From positions 1 through 64,000 of the forward strand of contig CBDAVS010000030.1 of the NCBI GenBank assembly GCA_965201085.1: a DNA stretch of 64,000 bases, in the 5' to 3' direction. Positions 63,872 to 64,000 of the stretch are shown here, piece after piece. The stretch is from JAPOUP01 sp965201085. GTDB taxonomy: Bacteria; Pseudomonadota; Alphaproteobacteria; Rhodobacterales; Rhodobacteraceae. Position numbers and translations under genes: made by a program. Each line of letters begins with the position of its first letter. Positions within the stretch are counted from its first letter, which is position 1. A model generated the notes under the pieces. It was given only the letters and a program-made list of their open reading frames with translations, searched no databases and was not told the origin of the DNA.

Positions 63872-64000
63872 GCTGGTCATCGGGATTCCAAATACGGTCA
63901 TTGTCCCCTCTTATTCATACGATCTGCAAGACGGTGCGTTCCAGGATTTTGCGGGGTTGGCCATGTCCGTGTCAGACCTGTTCCATGCGAATTCCCCCGA
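63872..64000. other. Window edge, no gene visible
   Basis: The last 130 bases should contain the upstream region of the IalB-like gene. GAGGGG at about 63908-63913 lies at ribosome-site distance only for the longer start at 63901. No complete feature can be assigned. Confidence 0.4.

Overview
The window looks like a chromosome segment of an alphaproteobacterium close to the Rhodobacterales. The markers for this are the cysS-cimA-methyltransferase-NDUFAF6-like gene run, the HNH endonuclease, the fdhD/mobA/mobB/moeA order, the L,D-transpeptidase and DUF882 pair, the lpxD-ACP-ketosynthase run and an IalB-type protein. The placement comes from protein resemblance recalled from memory, not from a search. 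The segment is heavily eroded: intact housekeeping and catabolic genes alternate with insertion sequences, very GC-rich transposase fossils and at least nine broken or truncated host genes. That pattern fits a lineage in early genome decay, for example host-associated or recently bottlenecked; this is inference.

Layout. 1-3400: an unassigned stretch, an IS630-type element with perfect 23-bp inverted ends and TA flanks, and an IS30-type element starting 4 bp after it. 3600-17100: a carbohydrate/polyol region. lsrF and glpD-like genes on the plus strand converge on a compact minus-strand run of nine genes: AraM-like dehydrogenase, two SDR dehydrogenases, two permeases, a Tat-type binding protein, an FGGY kinase, a HAD phosphatase and a UgpC/MalK-type ATPase. 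17100-21000: a nuclease-like remnant, a decayed transposase and two tandem IS5-type copies. 21050-27450: a complete BMP-type (purine/nucleoside-like) ABC importer with an esterase and a SorC-family regulator. 27450-31850: about 4 kb of transposase fossils and a DUF4351 remnant. 32400-39000: an aminotransferase, a broken MmcQ/YjbR gene, then cysS, cimA, a methyltransferase and an NDUFAF6-like gene; the last three overlap start to stop. 39100-45860: a truncated hydrolase, an MFS transporter, cobB divergent from cbiD-cobK, a DNA glycosylase and a carboxylesterase. 45900-49060: a frameshifted metallo-hydrolase, an HNH endonuclease and IS debris. 49277-55000: fdhD is intact, but mobA, mobB and moeA are all destroyed. 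55000-64000: a broken mutarotase-like gene, DUF882, an L,D-transpeptidase, lpxD-ACP-ketosynthase and an IalB-like protein.

How the genes work together. The first catabolic block should import a polyol-like substrate, phosphorylate and oxidise it, and possibly cleave a phosphorylated dione to acetyl-CoA and DHAP. The BMP block should import a nucleoside-like compound under SorC control. The cob genes cover three steps of corrin synthesis. The cofactor block shows stepwise loss of molybdopterin guanine dinucleotide synthesis, leaving fdhD as an orphan. The last block serves the cell envelope (lipid A acylation, peptidoglycan cross-links).
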